Source: Streptomyces sp. NBC_01264
Lineage (GTDB): Bacteria > Actinomycetota > Actinomycetes > Streptomycetales > Streptomycetaceae
Direction of reading: 5' to 3'
Length of the DNA: 64,000 bases
Assembly (NCBI RefSeq): GCF_026340675.1
Contig: NZ_JAPEOX010000002.1
Location: 1,798,001-1,862,000 of the forward strand
A model generated the notes under the pieces. The model did not search any database, was not told the DNA's origin, and saw nothing but the letters and a program-made list of their open reading frames with translations. Shown here piece after piece: positions 17,820-25,676 of this stretch (position 1 is the first letter of the stretch; every line of letters begins with the position of its first letter). The position numbers and the translations under genes are program-made.

Positions 17820-18197
17820 GTGAGTCTGAACGATGTTGTTGGAGAGATTGCCGCAGGGTCGGCCGTCGCGCTGGCCAGTGGGGCTGTGACAGGCGGGGCG
17901 GCGTGGGTCGGCCTTAAGGTCCGAGAACTCGTACGCCGTGGATCGACCGCCGAGCAGGACGCCGTGATCGCCGTCTTCGATGACCGGGACGCCACGTCGG
18001 ATGAGCTCGTGGGTCGACTGACACCGCTGATTCGAGTGCACCTCGACGCGCATCCGGAGGCCATCCCCGAGTTCAAGGCTCTGACCATGGCAGGAACTAC
18101 CTTGTACAACCAGCAGAACACGGGGAGCGGACTGTTCATCGGCGGCGACAACCACGGCGGCCTGACGATCAACCATGGTGGGCTCGCACGTGACTGA
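17820..18197 (+). CDS. Small protein with C-terminal amyloid-signalling-like motif
   Basis: From the GTG at 17820, with GGAG nine bases upstream, the gene encodes 125 residues. The N-terminal third is a Gly/Ala-rich hydrophobic helix region (VALASGAVTGGAAWVG), the middle is charged and helical, and residues 97-121 read NQQNTGSGLFIGGDNHGG and onward. This N/G-rich short-strand pattern resembles bacterial amyloid signalling sequences at the C-terminus of membrane-targeting effectors. The next gene overlaps it and carries a similar motif at its N-terminus. Function is unproven; the family is not otherwise recognised. Confidence 0.6.
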   Translation: MSLNDVVGEIAAGSAVALASGAVTGGAAWVGLKVRELVRRGSTAEQDAVIAVFDDRDATSDELVGRLTPLIRVHLDAHPEAIPEFKALTMAGTTLYNQQNTGSGLFIGGDNHGGLTINHGGLARD

Positions 18198-18816
18198 CCG
18201 ACCGCCGGAGGGCGAGAAGAAGGTCGTGAACCAGACGAACCACGGTTCGGGCACGTTCGTGGCCGGCAACGTCCTCGGCAGCATCGTTAACCTCTTCATG
18301 CCCGCGCAACGACGGGCCCGCCCTGCGCCACCGAGCGGGCCTGAAGTGGCAGAGGACGACTACGACGACATCAGTGGGTCACTGTTCGGATCCGCCTTCC
18401 TGGCAGCCGTCTCCGGACAGGTAGTCTCCTACTGCGTCCGCGGGTTGCCCCTCTTCGGCACCGGCCCGACCCCCGGTCTGCCCACGAGGTTCTTGGCGGG
18501 GTTCGCCTTCGCCTACGCCTTCTTCGCCTGCGTCGCGATGTTCCTCGCACGGGCCGCGCAAGGTCTCGAAGTGTGGGCGGGACGGTGCGCCGATATCGCC
18601 GTCCAAACGAGAGTGCGACCTCTCGCGCAACTGCCGGCCAGCGTGGCCCGGATCTTGGCGCCTGCATCCTCGGGAACAGCGACTACGGCCGCCCTCGTGG
18701 CCACCTTCTACGCGTGGGGTGACTTCGGCGGCAGTGTGCAGGAGAGGGCCTACCTCGCGCGCGATGGCGCCGCCATGAATGCCGCGCGGGCACGCGCAGC
18801 AGTGCAGAGAGGCTGA
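18175..18816 (+). CDS. Membrane protein with N-terminal amyloid-signalling-like motif
   Basis: The frame starts at ATG 18175; a GTG at 18190 overlaps the previous stop and is equally possible. Near the N-terminus the sequence VVNQTNHGSGTFVAGNVLG echoes the C-terminal motif of the preceding protein. About three hydrophobic segments follow (SAFLAAVSGQVVSYC, FLAGFAFAYAFFACVAMFLA, ATTAALVATFYAW). Matching motifs at the C-terminus of one protein and the N-terminus of its overlapping neighbour are the layout of bacterial effector/sensor pairs proposed to signal by amyloid templating. No NLR-type or enzymatic domain is visible here. Confidence 0.55.
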   Translation: MVGSHVTDRPPEGEKKVVNQTNHGSGTFVAGNVLGSIVNLFMPAQRRARPAPPSGPEVAEDDYDDISGSLFGSAFLAAVSGQVVSYCVRGLPLFGTGPTPGLPTRFLAGFAFAYAFFACVAMFLARAAQGLEVWAGRCADIAVQTRVRPLAQLPASVARILAPASSGTATTAALVATFYAWGDFGGSVQERAYLARDGAAMNAARARAAVQRG

Positions 18817-18895
18817 CCAGAGAGGCGCGAAGAAGGCCGGACTCTCCGCAGGCTCTGCGGGCGAATCACAGGCTTCGTGAAGCCTGCACAGCGAA

Positions 18896-18929
18896 AACGG
18901 GTGCCACAGCGCATGCTGTGACACCCGTT
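18896..18929 (-). terminator. Hairpin terminator at the end of the integrase remnant
   Basis: A 15-bp stem with one mismatch (AACGGGTGCCACAGC against GCTGTGACACCCGTT, 4-base loop) ends four bases from the integrase stop. Its position fits termination of the leftward integrase gene, with possible bidirectional use. Confidence 0.65.
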
Positions 18930-18932
18930 CTC

Positions 18933-19745
18933 TCACATATGTGCAAGGTTGTCCGGGACGTATTCGGGCACCGTGCCGAGCAGTGCGTCGATGGCCGCGC
19001 GTCCCTTGCCGCCGGCCTCCGGCATGAAGTGGGCGTAGTGGTCGAGGGTGATGGTCGGACTTGAGTGACCGAGCCACCGGGCGAGCGTGACGATGGACTC
19101 GCCCGCTTCGAGGAGGACCGAGGCGTAAGTGTGCCGGAGCACGTGGAAGCCGTCCTTGCGCGAAGCCTTCCACCGCGCACCCTTCTCCCGTACGGGAATG
19201 ACTCCGGCCGCGGCGAGGGCCGGCTTCCAGGCCTCGTCGTTGAAGATGTTGGCGCGGATGGCGTTGCCGTACGCCGTCGTGAGGACGAGCGGGAAGCTCT
19301 GTTTCTCCCGTTCGGGCTCCGGTCCGCCCCAGGGGAGTTCGACGTCGACCGCCGGATGGTCGAGGAAGTACGCGGCCAGTTCCGTGGCCACCGACCGGGG
19401 CATGTCGACGATGCGCGTCTTGCCACCCTTGGACAGAGCGAAGTAAAGGCGCCCGGAGAGGAGTTGCACCTGCCTGCGCACCCGGATGACACCGCGTTCG
19501 AAGTCGATGTCCCTCGGCGACAGCCCGAACACCTCTCCCTGGCGCAGCCCACACCCCAGCGCGACGACGACCCGCGATCCGGTAGCGAGGATTGATCACG
19601 TCCCGCACCCGCTGCGCCGTTGCCAGCGGCCACGCGTCACGATCCTCGTCCGGCGCCTTCGGCCAACGCACCGTCTTGGCTCGCATCGGGTTGCGGACAA
19701 GGCGCTTGTCGTCGATCGCGGTCTCGAAGATATTTCGAGCAGCAG
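18933..19745 (-). pseudogene. Tyrosine recombinase (phage-type integrase), frameshifted and 5'-truncated
   Basis: The frame ending at 18933 encodes the catalytic domain: an Arg-containing GLSPRDIDFERG region, FHVLRHTYASVL, LGHSSPTITLDHYAHF with the nucleophile Tyr. The upstream part (AARNIFETAIDDKRLVRNPM, then WPLATAQRVRDVINPRYR) is in another frame, and the two join near 19570-19590, so a one-base indel breaks the gene. The core-binding N-terminus is absent. At 19735-19760 it abuts a truncated rightward gene, so DNA was lost or replaced here. It was probably the integrase of the corA-associated island and is no longer active. Confidence 0.85.
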
Positions 19746-19934
19746 AAGCGGGACCTCTCGGTCGAACACTCCCGGACACTGGACCACTACCGCATCGCCC
19801 ATGAAGTCAAGGGGCGGGCCGGCAGCAGAGACACCACGACGGAAGAACTCCGGGGCGCCATGGTCCACTACCGGGCGCTGTTCGAGGAACTTCTGAAAGA
19901 CGACACCGCTTCGCCGGATGAAGAACGCCGCTGA
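19728..19934 (+). pseudogene. 3' fragment of a hypothetical gene truncated at the integrase junction
   Basis: The last 67 or so codons of a rightward gene remain, from RYFEQQKRDLSVEHSRTLDH to KDDTASPDEERR. Its final part (TEELRGAMVHYRALFEELL) resembles the C-terminus of the next gene (TEDLRLALRQYRSFFDRLL), so the two may be paralogues. There is no start codon or upstream domain; the 5' part is replaced by antisense integrase sequence. Confidence 0.5.
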
Positions 19935-19986
19935 ATTCCTAGCAGCCGCAAAGCTGCCGTTCGCCACCGCATGGAGGTGAAGGGAC

Positions 19987-20496
19987 ATGCAGAGGGAAGG
20001 GCCATACGGGCGCGACGACGAGTACGCCGAGCCCGCTGGAGAGACGCTGTCCACCGAGGACATCGCCCGACCCCAGACAGAAACACCGCAACAGCCCCCA
20101 GACGATGACCTGATGGCCGTCTCCGAAGACGAGGGGGCAGCGCCCAGGACCAGGATCACGGACGGCGCCGGCGGCGAGCCGGACACCGCGCCCGGCGAGC
20201 AGGACGCGTCGGTGCAGGAGCCCGATTCCGTCCCGCTCCTCGGGGCCCAAGAGGCAGAAGGCCTCCGTACCCGGTGGCAGGAGATCCAGCAGGGGTTCGT
20301 CGACGACCCGAAGCAGTCAGTGTTTGCGGCAGACGGACTCGTCGCCGAGGTCATGCAGCTGCTCGCCACCACGTTCGCCGACCACAAGCAGGGCCTCGAA
20401 AGCCAGTGGCACCGTGGCGAGGAGGGCGCCACCGAGGACCTGCGCCTGGCCCTGCGCCAGTACCGGTCCTTCTTCGACCGCCTGCTCAGCACCTGA
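19987..20496 (+). CDS. Hypothetical acidic protein with C-terminal helical domain
   Basis: The ATG at 19987 follows GGAGG. The 169-residue protein has an acidic, Pro/Gln-rich, probably disordered N-terminal half. The compact C-terminal domain reads RWQEIQQGFVDDPKQSVFAAD and then LVAEVMQLLATTFADHKQ. I recognise this RWQEIQ..FVDDP..SV..AD pattern as a recurrent actinomycete hypothetical domain of unknown function. It sits at the head of a stress-related gene block. Confidence 0.75.
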   Translation: MQREGPYGRDDEYAEPAGETLSTEDIARPQTETPQQPPDDDLMAVSEDEGAAPRTRITDGAGGEPDTAPGEQDASVQEPDSVPLLGAQEAEGLRTRWQEIQQGFVDDPKQSVFAADGLVAEVMQLLATTFADHKQGLESQWHRGEEGATEDLRLALRQYRSFFDRLLST

Positions 20497-20623
20497 CCAC
20501 CGGCCCGGACCCGCGACTACTTCCGCCCGCCGTGGGGGCTGGACGCAAAACACCGGCCGGTGTCTCCCCTCACGCAGAGAGGATCGCGTGGGCAGCCACC
20601 GGCCGGTACGTGTCGCAGGGCCG

Positions 20624-20812
20624 TCACATGGGGTCGATGTCCCCGAGGCCCCGCTCGCTCTCCTTCTTGCTCTGCTCCGAGAGCCGCGTCGCCTTGTCCT
20701 TCAGCCGCTGGCGCTCCGCGGGGTCGGTGGCCCGCTCCGCGGCCTGCTCGAGCTTCGCCGCCTGGTCACGCATCTGCTGGGCACGGCTGCCGGACTCGCC
20801 TGCAACGCTCAT
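20624..20812 (-). CDS. DUF6381-family small protein
   Basis: The start is the ATG at 20812, with AAGGAG a few bases upstream. The 62-residue protein (MSVAGESGSRAQQMRDQAAK to the C-terminal DIDPM) is highly charged and predicted as coiled helix. It matches the small DUF6381 proteins that recur in Streptomyces stress loci; their function is unknown. The neighbouring genes are a membrane mini-protein and a PRC-barrel protein. Confidence 0.8.
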   Translation of the reverse strand: MSVAGESGSRAQQMRDQAAKLEQAAERATDPAERQRLKDKATRLSEQSKKESERGLGDIDPM

Positions 20813-20942
20813 GATCACTCCTTGGATCTGGGGGAGAGCGGATGCCCCCAGCGAAGCAGCACCCCTACGCCCGCGCATCCCGAACGGTCACCCACCGCTA
20901 TCCCCGCAGCACAGACCGGGTGCAGGAGGTCACCCGGTCTTC

Positions 20943-21110
20943 TCAGCGGATGTGTCGGCGTCCGGCGCGACGCCCGCGCATGCCCAGGTGGACCAGGGCC
21001 GCCACGAAGAGCAGGATGCCGATGAACAGCAAATAGAGCATGCCTTCGGCAGCAACGCCGATGATGCCCAGCACCATCGCCACGATGACCAGGATCAAGA
21101 AAACCTTCAC
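20943..21110 (-). CDS. Small membrane protein, 55 residues
   Basis: A GTG at 21110 with AGGAGG upstream opens a 55-codon frame. The first 40 residues are almost entirely hydrophobic (MKVFLILVIVAMVLGIIGVA and a second segment MLYLLFIGILLFVAALVHLG), followed by a basic tail RGRRAGRRHIR. It is predicted to form two short membrane helices with a cytoplasmic basic end. It lies between DUF6381 and PRC-barrel genes of the same orientation. Similar tiny hydrophobic proteins occur in osmotic or general stress regulons; no specific function can be given. Confidence 0.75.
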   Translation of the reverse strand: MKVFLILVIVAMVLGIIGVAAEGMLYLLFIGILLFVAALVHLGMRGRRAGRRHIR

Positions 21111-21140
21111 GACGTGGACACCTCCTCGGGCGAGTGGGGC

Positions 21141-21497
21141 TCAGCGGCGGGCGAGCTGCCGCTCGCCGCCCGCCCCGGGCTGGTAGGTGAGGCCGTAGTG
21201 CTGGAAGATGCCCGCCTCTTCCTCGGCGGGCAAGACGTCGTCCGTACCGATCGAAGGGCTCTTCTTCACCAGCGCCTTGTCGTAGTCGACCTTGACGTAC
21301 CCCGGCCCGACGATCGCGCCACGCAGCGGAACGAAGACCAGCCGGTGCCGGGTGGGCAGCCCCACCAGCACGGTGGCCATGGCCGGCTCGTCGGTGCTGG
21401 TGTCCACGTAGACGGCCTCCAGCGCGCCGATCCTGTGCCCGCCCGCGTCGACCACGTCGTGGGCACGCCACTCACGAATGTCCGCTGCCTGGATCAT
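21141..21497 (-). CDS. PRC-barrel domain protein
   Basis: The start at ATG 21497 follows AAGGGA. The 118-residue protein begins MIQAADIREWRAHDVVDAGG, a PRC-barrel N-terminus, and contains DTSTDEPAMATVLVGL and LVFVPLRGA strands. PRC-barrel proteins of this size are frequent in stress regulons of actinomycetes and may bind RNA, pigments or partner proteins. A related PRC-barrel gene lies at 34080. Confidence 0.85.
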   Translation of the reverse strand: MIQAADIREWRAHDVVDAGGHRIGALEAVYVDTSTDEPAMATVLVGLPTRHRLVFVPLRGAIVGPGYVKVDYDKALVKKSPSIGTDDVLPAEEEAGIFQHYGLTYQPGAGGERQLARR

Positions 21498-21722
21498 CCT
21501 CAGGTCCCTTCGCACGATCACAGCCCGGCCGGTGCACCTCCTAGCCTGCCCCCGCCTGACGGGGGAAACCAGCTCGGCACACCCCAGCGACGCCCCGCCC
21601 GTCACACCGGTTCGTGCATCTGCTCCGAGGGGACTCCCGCCAGAGGGCAGCATGACCCGCGTCGCAGGGCCACCGCGTGCCCCAACTCGCAGGAAGACGG
21701 TGTCTCTCAAATGCCCTCACCC

Positions 21723-22127
21723 TCAGCCCGCCTCCCGAGGGAGTCCGTCCGGGCATCCGCTCGGACTGCGGCCGACCGGAGGGTCCTGGTCCACGGGGAA
21801 GAGGGTCAGGGTGCCGGTGATCTCCAGGAGGCGCTGGAGCTGGGCGTTGGGGGCCGCCAGGCGGATGACGGTGCCGGTCTCTTGCGCTGCGCGCCGTGCT
21901 GCGAGGAGTGCGTTGAGCGCGGAGGAGTCGCAGAAGGTGAGGCCGCTGCAGTCGACCACCACCGTCCTGGCCGGTGAGGCATGGGCGAGGGCCTCGGCCA
22001 TGGCGAACCGCAGGGAGGGGGCCGTCGCGATGTCGATCTCGCCGATCGGCCGGACCGCCACCGTATGGTCCAGGACCTCCACGGCGATGTCGTCGGCACC
22101 GGCTTCCTGGGGAAAGCGTTCGACCAT
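21723..22127 (-). CDS. STAS-domain anti-sigma factor antagonist
   Basis: The 134-residue protein has a complete STAS domain with the phosphorylatable serine in LTFCDSSALNALL and the sheet segment VAVRPIGEIDIATAP. Such proteins release stress sigma factors by binding an RsbW-like kinase when dephosphorylated. A candidate kinase (31168) and a decayed PP2C phosphatase (33130) are in the same island. Pairing is inferred from co-location only. Confidence 0.9.
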   Translation of the reverse strand: MVERFPQEAGADDIAVEVLDHTVAVRPIGEIDIATAPSLRFAMAEALAHASPARTVVVDCSGLTFCDSSALNALLAARRAAQETGTVIRLAAPNAQLQRLLEITGTLTLFPVDQDPPVGRSPSGCPDGLPREAG

Positions 22128-22199
22128 GGTGGATCATTCCTTCGATCTACAGGCGTGGCCCCGAAGCGTGTTGGTCAGCCGCCGGTTCGGGGTAACGGG

Positions 22200-22868
22200 T
22201 CACGTGCTGCGCTGGTCGTGGGTGTCCTGGCGGAGCTGGTCGGTGTGCCGGGTCATGGCGTCGATGCGATCGACGAGGTCCGCGTCTTCGGGTCGCAGGT
22301 GGGGCCGGGTGTCGGTCAGGGGGCGGACGAGGCGCGCGGCGTCGTTCTCGGCGAGGGCCAGGTTCAGGTCGCCGACGGCGCTCTCGGCGCTTGCCGAGAG
22401 ACCGGTGAGGGAGGTGACCTGGCCGGCGAGCCGTCGCAGGTCGGCCGCGTTGTCGCGGGCCCAGGCGGTCACGGTGCGGTCGGCGGCGCGGGTGTCACGG
22501 GTGGCCTGGACACGCTGGTCGCCGGTGCTTCCGGCGATGCCGGGGCGCAGTCGCAGGTAGCGGCGTTCGGCGGCCTGACGGCTGGCGACCCCCAGGGGTC
22601 CAGCGAGATCGGCCCAGCTCGCTCCGTGCCCGCGGGCGGTTTCGATCAGGCCGCTCTCCCAGCCGGCCAGCTCCTCCCGGATCTCGCGCAGCATGACCAG
22701 CGCGGCCAGCGCCGGGTCCGGGCCGGTGTCGGGTGAGGGTTCGAGCCGGTCCCTGGGGGTGCCCATGTGCGGATCTTGGGCGGCTTTTACGGCCTGGTTG
22801 ATGGCTTCCAGGGCTGCGGCAGCAGCAACGAAGGGGATGGGTGAGAGCGACTCGGCGGACTCGTTCAT
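22200..22868 (-). CDS. Putative regulator of the adjacent hsp20 gene
   Basis: This 222-residue all-helical protein contains a helix-turn-helix-like segment SWADLAGPLGVASRQAAERR near residues 90-110. Proteins of this type beside hsp18/hsp20 in Streptomyces are annotated as HSP18 transcriptional regulators; this is a context-based name and experimental proof is unknown to me. It is divergent from hsp20, with a perfect inverted repeat (22912-22930) in the 129-bp spacer. It is unrelated in sequence to RheA or HspR. Confidence 0.65.
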   Translation of the reverse strand: MNESAESLSPIPFVAAAAALEAINQAVKAAQDPHMGTPRDRLEPSPDTGPDPALAALVMLREIREELAGWESGLIETARGHGASWADLAGPLGVASRQAAERRYLRLRPGIAGSTGDQRVQATRDTRAADRTVTAWARDNAADLRRLAGQVTSLTGLSASAESAVGDLNLALAENDAARLVRPLTDTRPHLRPEDADLVDRIDAMTRHTDQLRQDTHDQRST

Positions 22869-22911
22869 GGCACTCCTCGCGACCCTGTCACCCTCCAGGC
22901 GACATCCTGGT

Positions 22912-22930
22912 TGTCATCGTTTCGATGACA
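22912..22930. promoter_or_regulatory. Inverted repeat operator in the hsp20 promoter
   Basis: TGTCATCG TTT CGATGACA is a perfect 8-bp inverted repeat with a 3-base spacer. It overlaps a possible -35 TTGTCA (22911) and runs toward a weak -10 TACAAC (22934). A repressor bound here would block hsp20 and probably autoregulate the divergent gene. Confidence 0.65.
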
Positions 22931-22997
22931 TGTTACAACGGGAGCACGTTGAAGCGCATTGGCAGTTTCTGCCTGAACCAACTGGAGGTGTTTCGCG

Positions 22998-23432
22998 ATG
23001 TTGATGCGCACTGACCCGTTCCGCGAGATGGACCGGATCGTCCAGCAGCTGTCGGGTGCCTCGGGCACGTGGTCGAAGCCGTCCGTGATGCCGATGGACG
23101 CCTACCGCCAGGGCGACGAGTACGTGATCGCCTTCGACCTCCCCGGCGTGAGCACCGAGGCGATCGACATCGACGTCGAGCGGAACATGCTGACCGTCAA
23201 GGCCGAACGCCGGCCCACGGGCAAGTCCGACGGCGTGCAGATGGAGCTCTCCGAGCGGCCCCTGGGCGTCTTCTCCCGTCAGGTCATGCTGGCCGACACC
23301 CTTGACACCGAGCGCATCGAAGCCGAGTACGACGCGGGTGTCCTGACCCTGCGGATCCCGATCGCCGAGCGCGCCAAGCCCCGCAAGATCAGCATCGGCA
23401 GCGAGTCCGGCCGCAAGCTGATCTCCGGCTGA
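22998..23432 (+). CDS. Hsp20/alpha-crystallin small heat-shock protein (Hsp18 type)
   Basis: The 144-residue protein begins MLMRTDPFREMDRIVQQL and has the alpha-crystallin domain (about 37-135), with VIAFDLPGVSTEAIDIDVE, LGVFSRQVML and the C-terminal AGVLTLRIPIAE motif. It is an ATP-independent holdase against heat or oxidative aggregation. The promoter holds the inverted repeat at 22912-22930, so repression by the divergent gene is likely. Confidence 0.95.
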   Translation: MLMRTDPFREMDRIVQQLSGASGTWSKPSVMPMDAYRQGDEYVIAFDLPGVSTEAIDIDVERNMLTVKAERRPTGKSDGVQMELSERPLGVFSRQVMLADTLDTERIEAEYDAGVLTLRIPIAERAKPRKISIGSESGRKLISG

Positions 23433-23541
23433 ACCCTCCAGCACCAGCCGGCAGCGGAGGGCGGGGAAAAACCGATCCCCCTCCGGCACCCCGCCCTCCG
23501 CACCCCCCTTTCGCTCTACACCCCTTCTCGGAGGTGTCGTG

Positions 23542-23937
23542 ATGTCGATGCGCAGGGAGTCGTTCCTGGCCCATGTCCAGGAACGCGGCGAGTACGAAAC
23601 CACGGAGGAGGCGGACCGCGTTGCCCGCGTCGTCCTGGCTCTGCTGGGCGCCCACCTCGTCGGCACCGTGCGGGCCGAGCTCGCGGCCCGGCTGCCCGAG
23701 ACCTACGCCCTGGTCCTCCTCAACCCCCTCCAGGCAGCCGAGCCCCTCTCGCCTGAGCGTTTCGTGCGGGCGACGGCGGCATGGATCGAGGGCGCCACGG
23801 AGAAGACGGCCCTGTGGGACATCGGCGCGGCGCTGTCCACCGCGGCCGCCGCCGCGGGCGACGTCCTCACCCGCGAGGTCCTGCTCCAGCTCCCGCCCGG
23901 CTACGACCTCCTCTTCGGCCACCCCCAGCCCACCTGA
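23542..23937 (+). CDS. DUF2267 protein
   Basis: The start is either the ATG at 23542, with GGAGG eight bases upstream, or the GTG just before it. The 131-residue protein is a typical DUF2267 domain: FLAHVQERGEYETTEEADRV, LARLPETYALV-type segments and the C-terminal QLPPGYDLLFG motif. These proteins occur as tandem pairs next to hsp20-type genes in actinomycetes. Function is unknown. The next gene is a second, frameshifted copy. Confidence 0.88.
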   Translation: MSMRRESFLAHVQERGEYETTEEADRVARVVLALLGAHLVGTVRAELAARLPETYALVLLNPLQAAEPLSPERFVRATAAWIEGATEKTALWDIGAALSTAAAAAGDVLTREVLLQLPPGYDLLFGHPQPT

Positions 23938-23989
23938 GCGAAGTCGGCCGCAGACACGAATCCTCGAAGAGAAAGGCAACCGCAGCACC

Positions 23990-24434
23990 ATGTACGACCA
24001 GCCTCGACCGAACCCGGCCCTGCCCGCCATGACGTTCGAGCAGATGCTGGAGCGCGTGCGCTACGAGGGTGCGTACCCCACCCGCGAACGCGCCGAGGAA
24101 GCCGTCCGCACCGTCTTGGCCGCCCTCGGCCGGCAAGTCACCGGAGACGAGCGCGTCGATCTCGCACAGCGCCTGCCCCTCGAGGCAGCCCTCGCCCTCA
24201 CCGCCCAGATCCCCGACACCGAACAGCTCACTGGCTGGGGCTTCGTCAAGGACCTGGCCACCCGCACCGGCGGCCACCCCTGCCACCGCACGCTGGGACA
24301 CCGGCGCCGTGCTCGCCGTCGTCACACGCCTCGCGGGGCCCAACCTCCTCGCCCGCATCCTCCACCAGCTCCCCGGCGGCTACGCCCTCCTCCTCGGCCA
24401 GGCGGAACTGCGCCAGCCCCAGCACGCAGCCTGA
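23990..24434 (+). pseudogene. Second DUF2267 gene, frameshifted
   Basis: The ATG at 23990 opens a DUF2267 protein (MTFEQMLERVRYEGAYPTRE, then LTGWGFVKDLATRTGG). The family C-terminus (ARWDTGAVLAVVTRLAG, ILHQLPGGYALLLGQAEL) continues in the +1 frame to the stop at 24434. Removing one G from the GGCGGCC run at about 24270-24276 would restore a normal 147-residue protein. Either the gene is recently broken or the base is a sequencing error. A strong terminator follows. Confidence 0.8.
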
Positions 24435-24455
24435 TCCGGCGCTCCGTCACAGCGG

Positions 24456-24490
24456 TGAGGGCCCGACCGGATGCACCGGTCGGGCCCTCA
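24456..24490 (+). terminator. Strong hairpin after the DUF2267 genes
   Basis: TGAGGGCCCGACCGG pairs perfectly over 15 bp with CCGGTCGGGCCCTCA around a 5-base loop, 22 bp after the DUF2267 stop. No long U-tract follows, as is common in Streptomyces. It lies between convergent genes and can serve both. Confidence 0.85.
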
Positions 24491-24522
24491 GTCCTACGGT
24501 GGATTCTCGCCGTAGTCGCGGG

Positions 24523-24882
24523 TCAGCTGTCGGAGTAGCTGAAGTCGCCCACCGTCCAGGCACTGACGTCCTTGATCGAGATGCGGTACATCCCGCCCGT
24601 CTCCGGGATGCCCACGGTTCCCTGCAGGATCCGCGCCACATGGAAGTGCAGATGCGTGGGTGGCCCCTCCTTGGGTGTCGTGGCAGTGAAGATGGCGGAG
24701 AACTCGCCCAGGCGGGCGGAATCCGTCAGCACCTCCGACACCCATTCTCTCCACACGGTTTCCGGGGCGAGCCGGCCGGTGATGACAGCACCGCCGGTGA
24801 CCATGGTCAGGGACATCTGGTTGCTCTGCCCGGACTCCACCAGGGCGGCGACGTTCACGAGCAGCTCGTCAGGCTTCGACAT
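24523..24882 (-). CDS. Small protein, possibly GvpU-like
   Basis: This 119-residue protein begins MSKPDELLVNVAALVESGQS and continues with MSLTMVTGGAVITGRLAPE, WREWVSEVL, a GPPTHLHFHVARIL strand region and a C-terminal ISIKDVSAWTVGDF. The N-terminal LTMVTGGAVITG pattern recalls the gas-vesicle accessory protein GvpU of Bacillus megaterium, but no other gvp genes are near, so the name is tentative. It is a single gene with no good ribosome site, convergent with the DUF2267 pair. Confidence 0.6.
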   Translation of the reverse strand: MSKPDELLVNVAALVESGQSNQMSLTMVTGGAVITGRLAPETVWREWVSEVLTDSARLGEFSAIFTATTPKEGPPTHLHFHVARILQGTVGIPETGGMYRISIKDVSAWTVGDFSYSDS

Positions 24883-25472
24883 GGAAGTCAATTCTATTCT
24901 CCGCTGCGCCCCGGCGGGCAAAGCATGCGCGCGATTGCTCTTGCAGGGCCTGCTGGGGCGGCCGCTGTCGGGCCTCCGAACCGCCAATGGCGCCGGTGGT
25001 CGAGCCCCTCCCGAGGCGCGTTCGTTGCCGTACAGGACTTCGTCACCGCGAGGACCACCGTCCAACGGTCCGCCACGTCGGAACCTGTCCCCACCACGTC
25101 TCCACCAGCCGACTTCGCCGCCGCACTCCTGCAGCCGGCAGCCGGCAGCCGGCAGCGAACAACCGAAAAACACTGCGGTCAGGGCGAATCAATATCTGTC
25201 GCCGCGGTCTGAGGATTTAATGGATCCGGTGGGGAGAGTTTCTACCGCAACGCGACTGACGGAAATATTCAACACACACGGGCCGCTGCAGCGTGCTACT
25301 GTCGATCTCGGTTGCAGTTTTGGTACCCAAGAACTTCAAGCGCGTCCAGCCGGAATTCGTTCCGCTGGAAGCGCTTTGTATTTCCCGGTTGTTTACCGGG
25401 CGGGGCATCATCGCGGCGACACGGCGTCCGCACAGTGCAGATGCTGATGTATTGCCCCAAAGGAGATATGAC
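24883..25472. other. Gene-free region ahead of the cold-shock gene
   Basis: No protein-like frame is supported. The right part presumably holds the promoter and a long 5' untranslated region of the cold-shock gene, as is usual for csp genes. Base composition falls noticeably around 25200-25460. A short direct GCAGCCGGCA repeat occurs near 25132-25155. I see no riboswitch or RNA gene I can name. Confidence 0.5.
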
Positions 25473-25676
25473 ATGGCTGCTGGCACCGTGAAGTGGTTCA
25501 ACGCGGAAAAGGGTTTCGGCTTCATCGAGCAGGACGGTGGCGGCGCTGACGTGTTCGCCCACTACTCGAACATCGCCGCCCAGGGCTTCCGCGAGCTGAA
25601 CGAGGGCCAGAAGGTCACCTTCGACATCGCGCAGGGCCAGAAGGGCCCGACGGCCGAGAACATCGTTCCCGCCTAA
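25473..25676 (+). CDS. Cold-shock protein (CspA family)
   Basis: The 67-residue protein is a canonical cold-shock domain with RNP1 KGFGFIEQ and RNP2 DVFAHYSNI motifs, starting [16 protein letters not shown]. It binds single-stranded RNA/DNA and melts RNA structure. AAAGGAG lies eight bases before the ATG. A strong terminator follows and a DEAD-box helicase gene lies downstream, a natural partner in RNA remodelling. Confidence 0.97.
   Translation: MAAGTVKWFNAEKGFGFIEQDGGGADVFAHYSNIAAQGFRELNEGQKVTFDIAQGQKGPTAENIVPA

Noticed and set aside
24523..24882. A gas-vesicle gene cluster suggested by the GvpU-like protein
   Set aside because: No GvpA, GvpF/L or other gas-vesicle genes occur nearby; only a weak single-protein resemblance remains.
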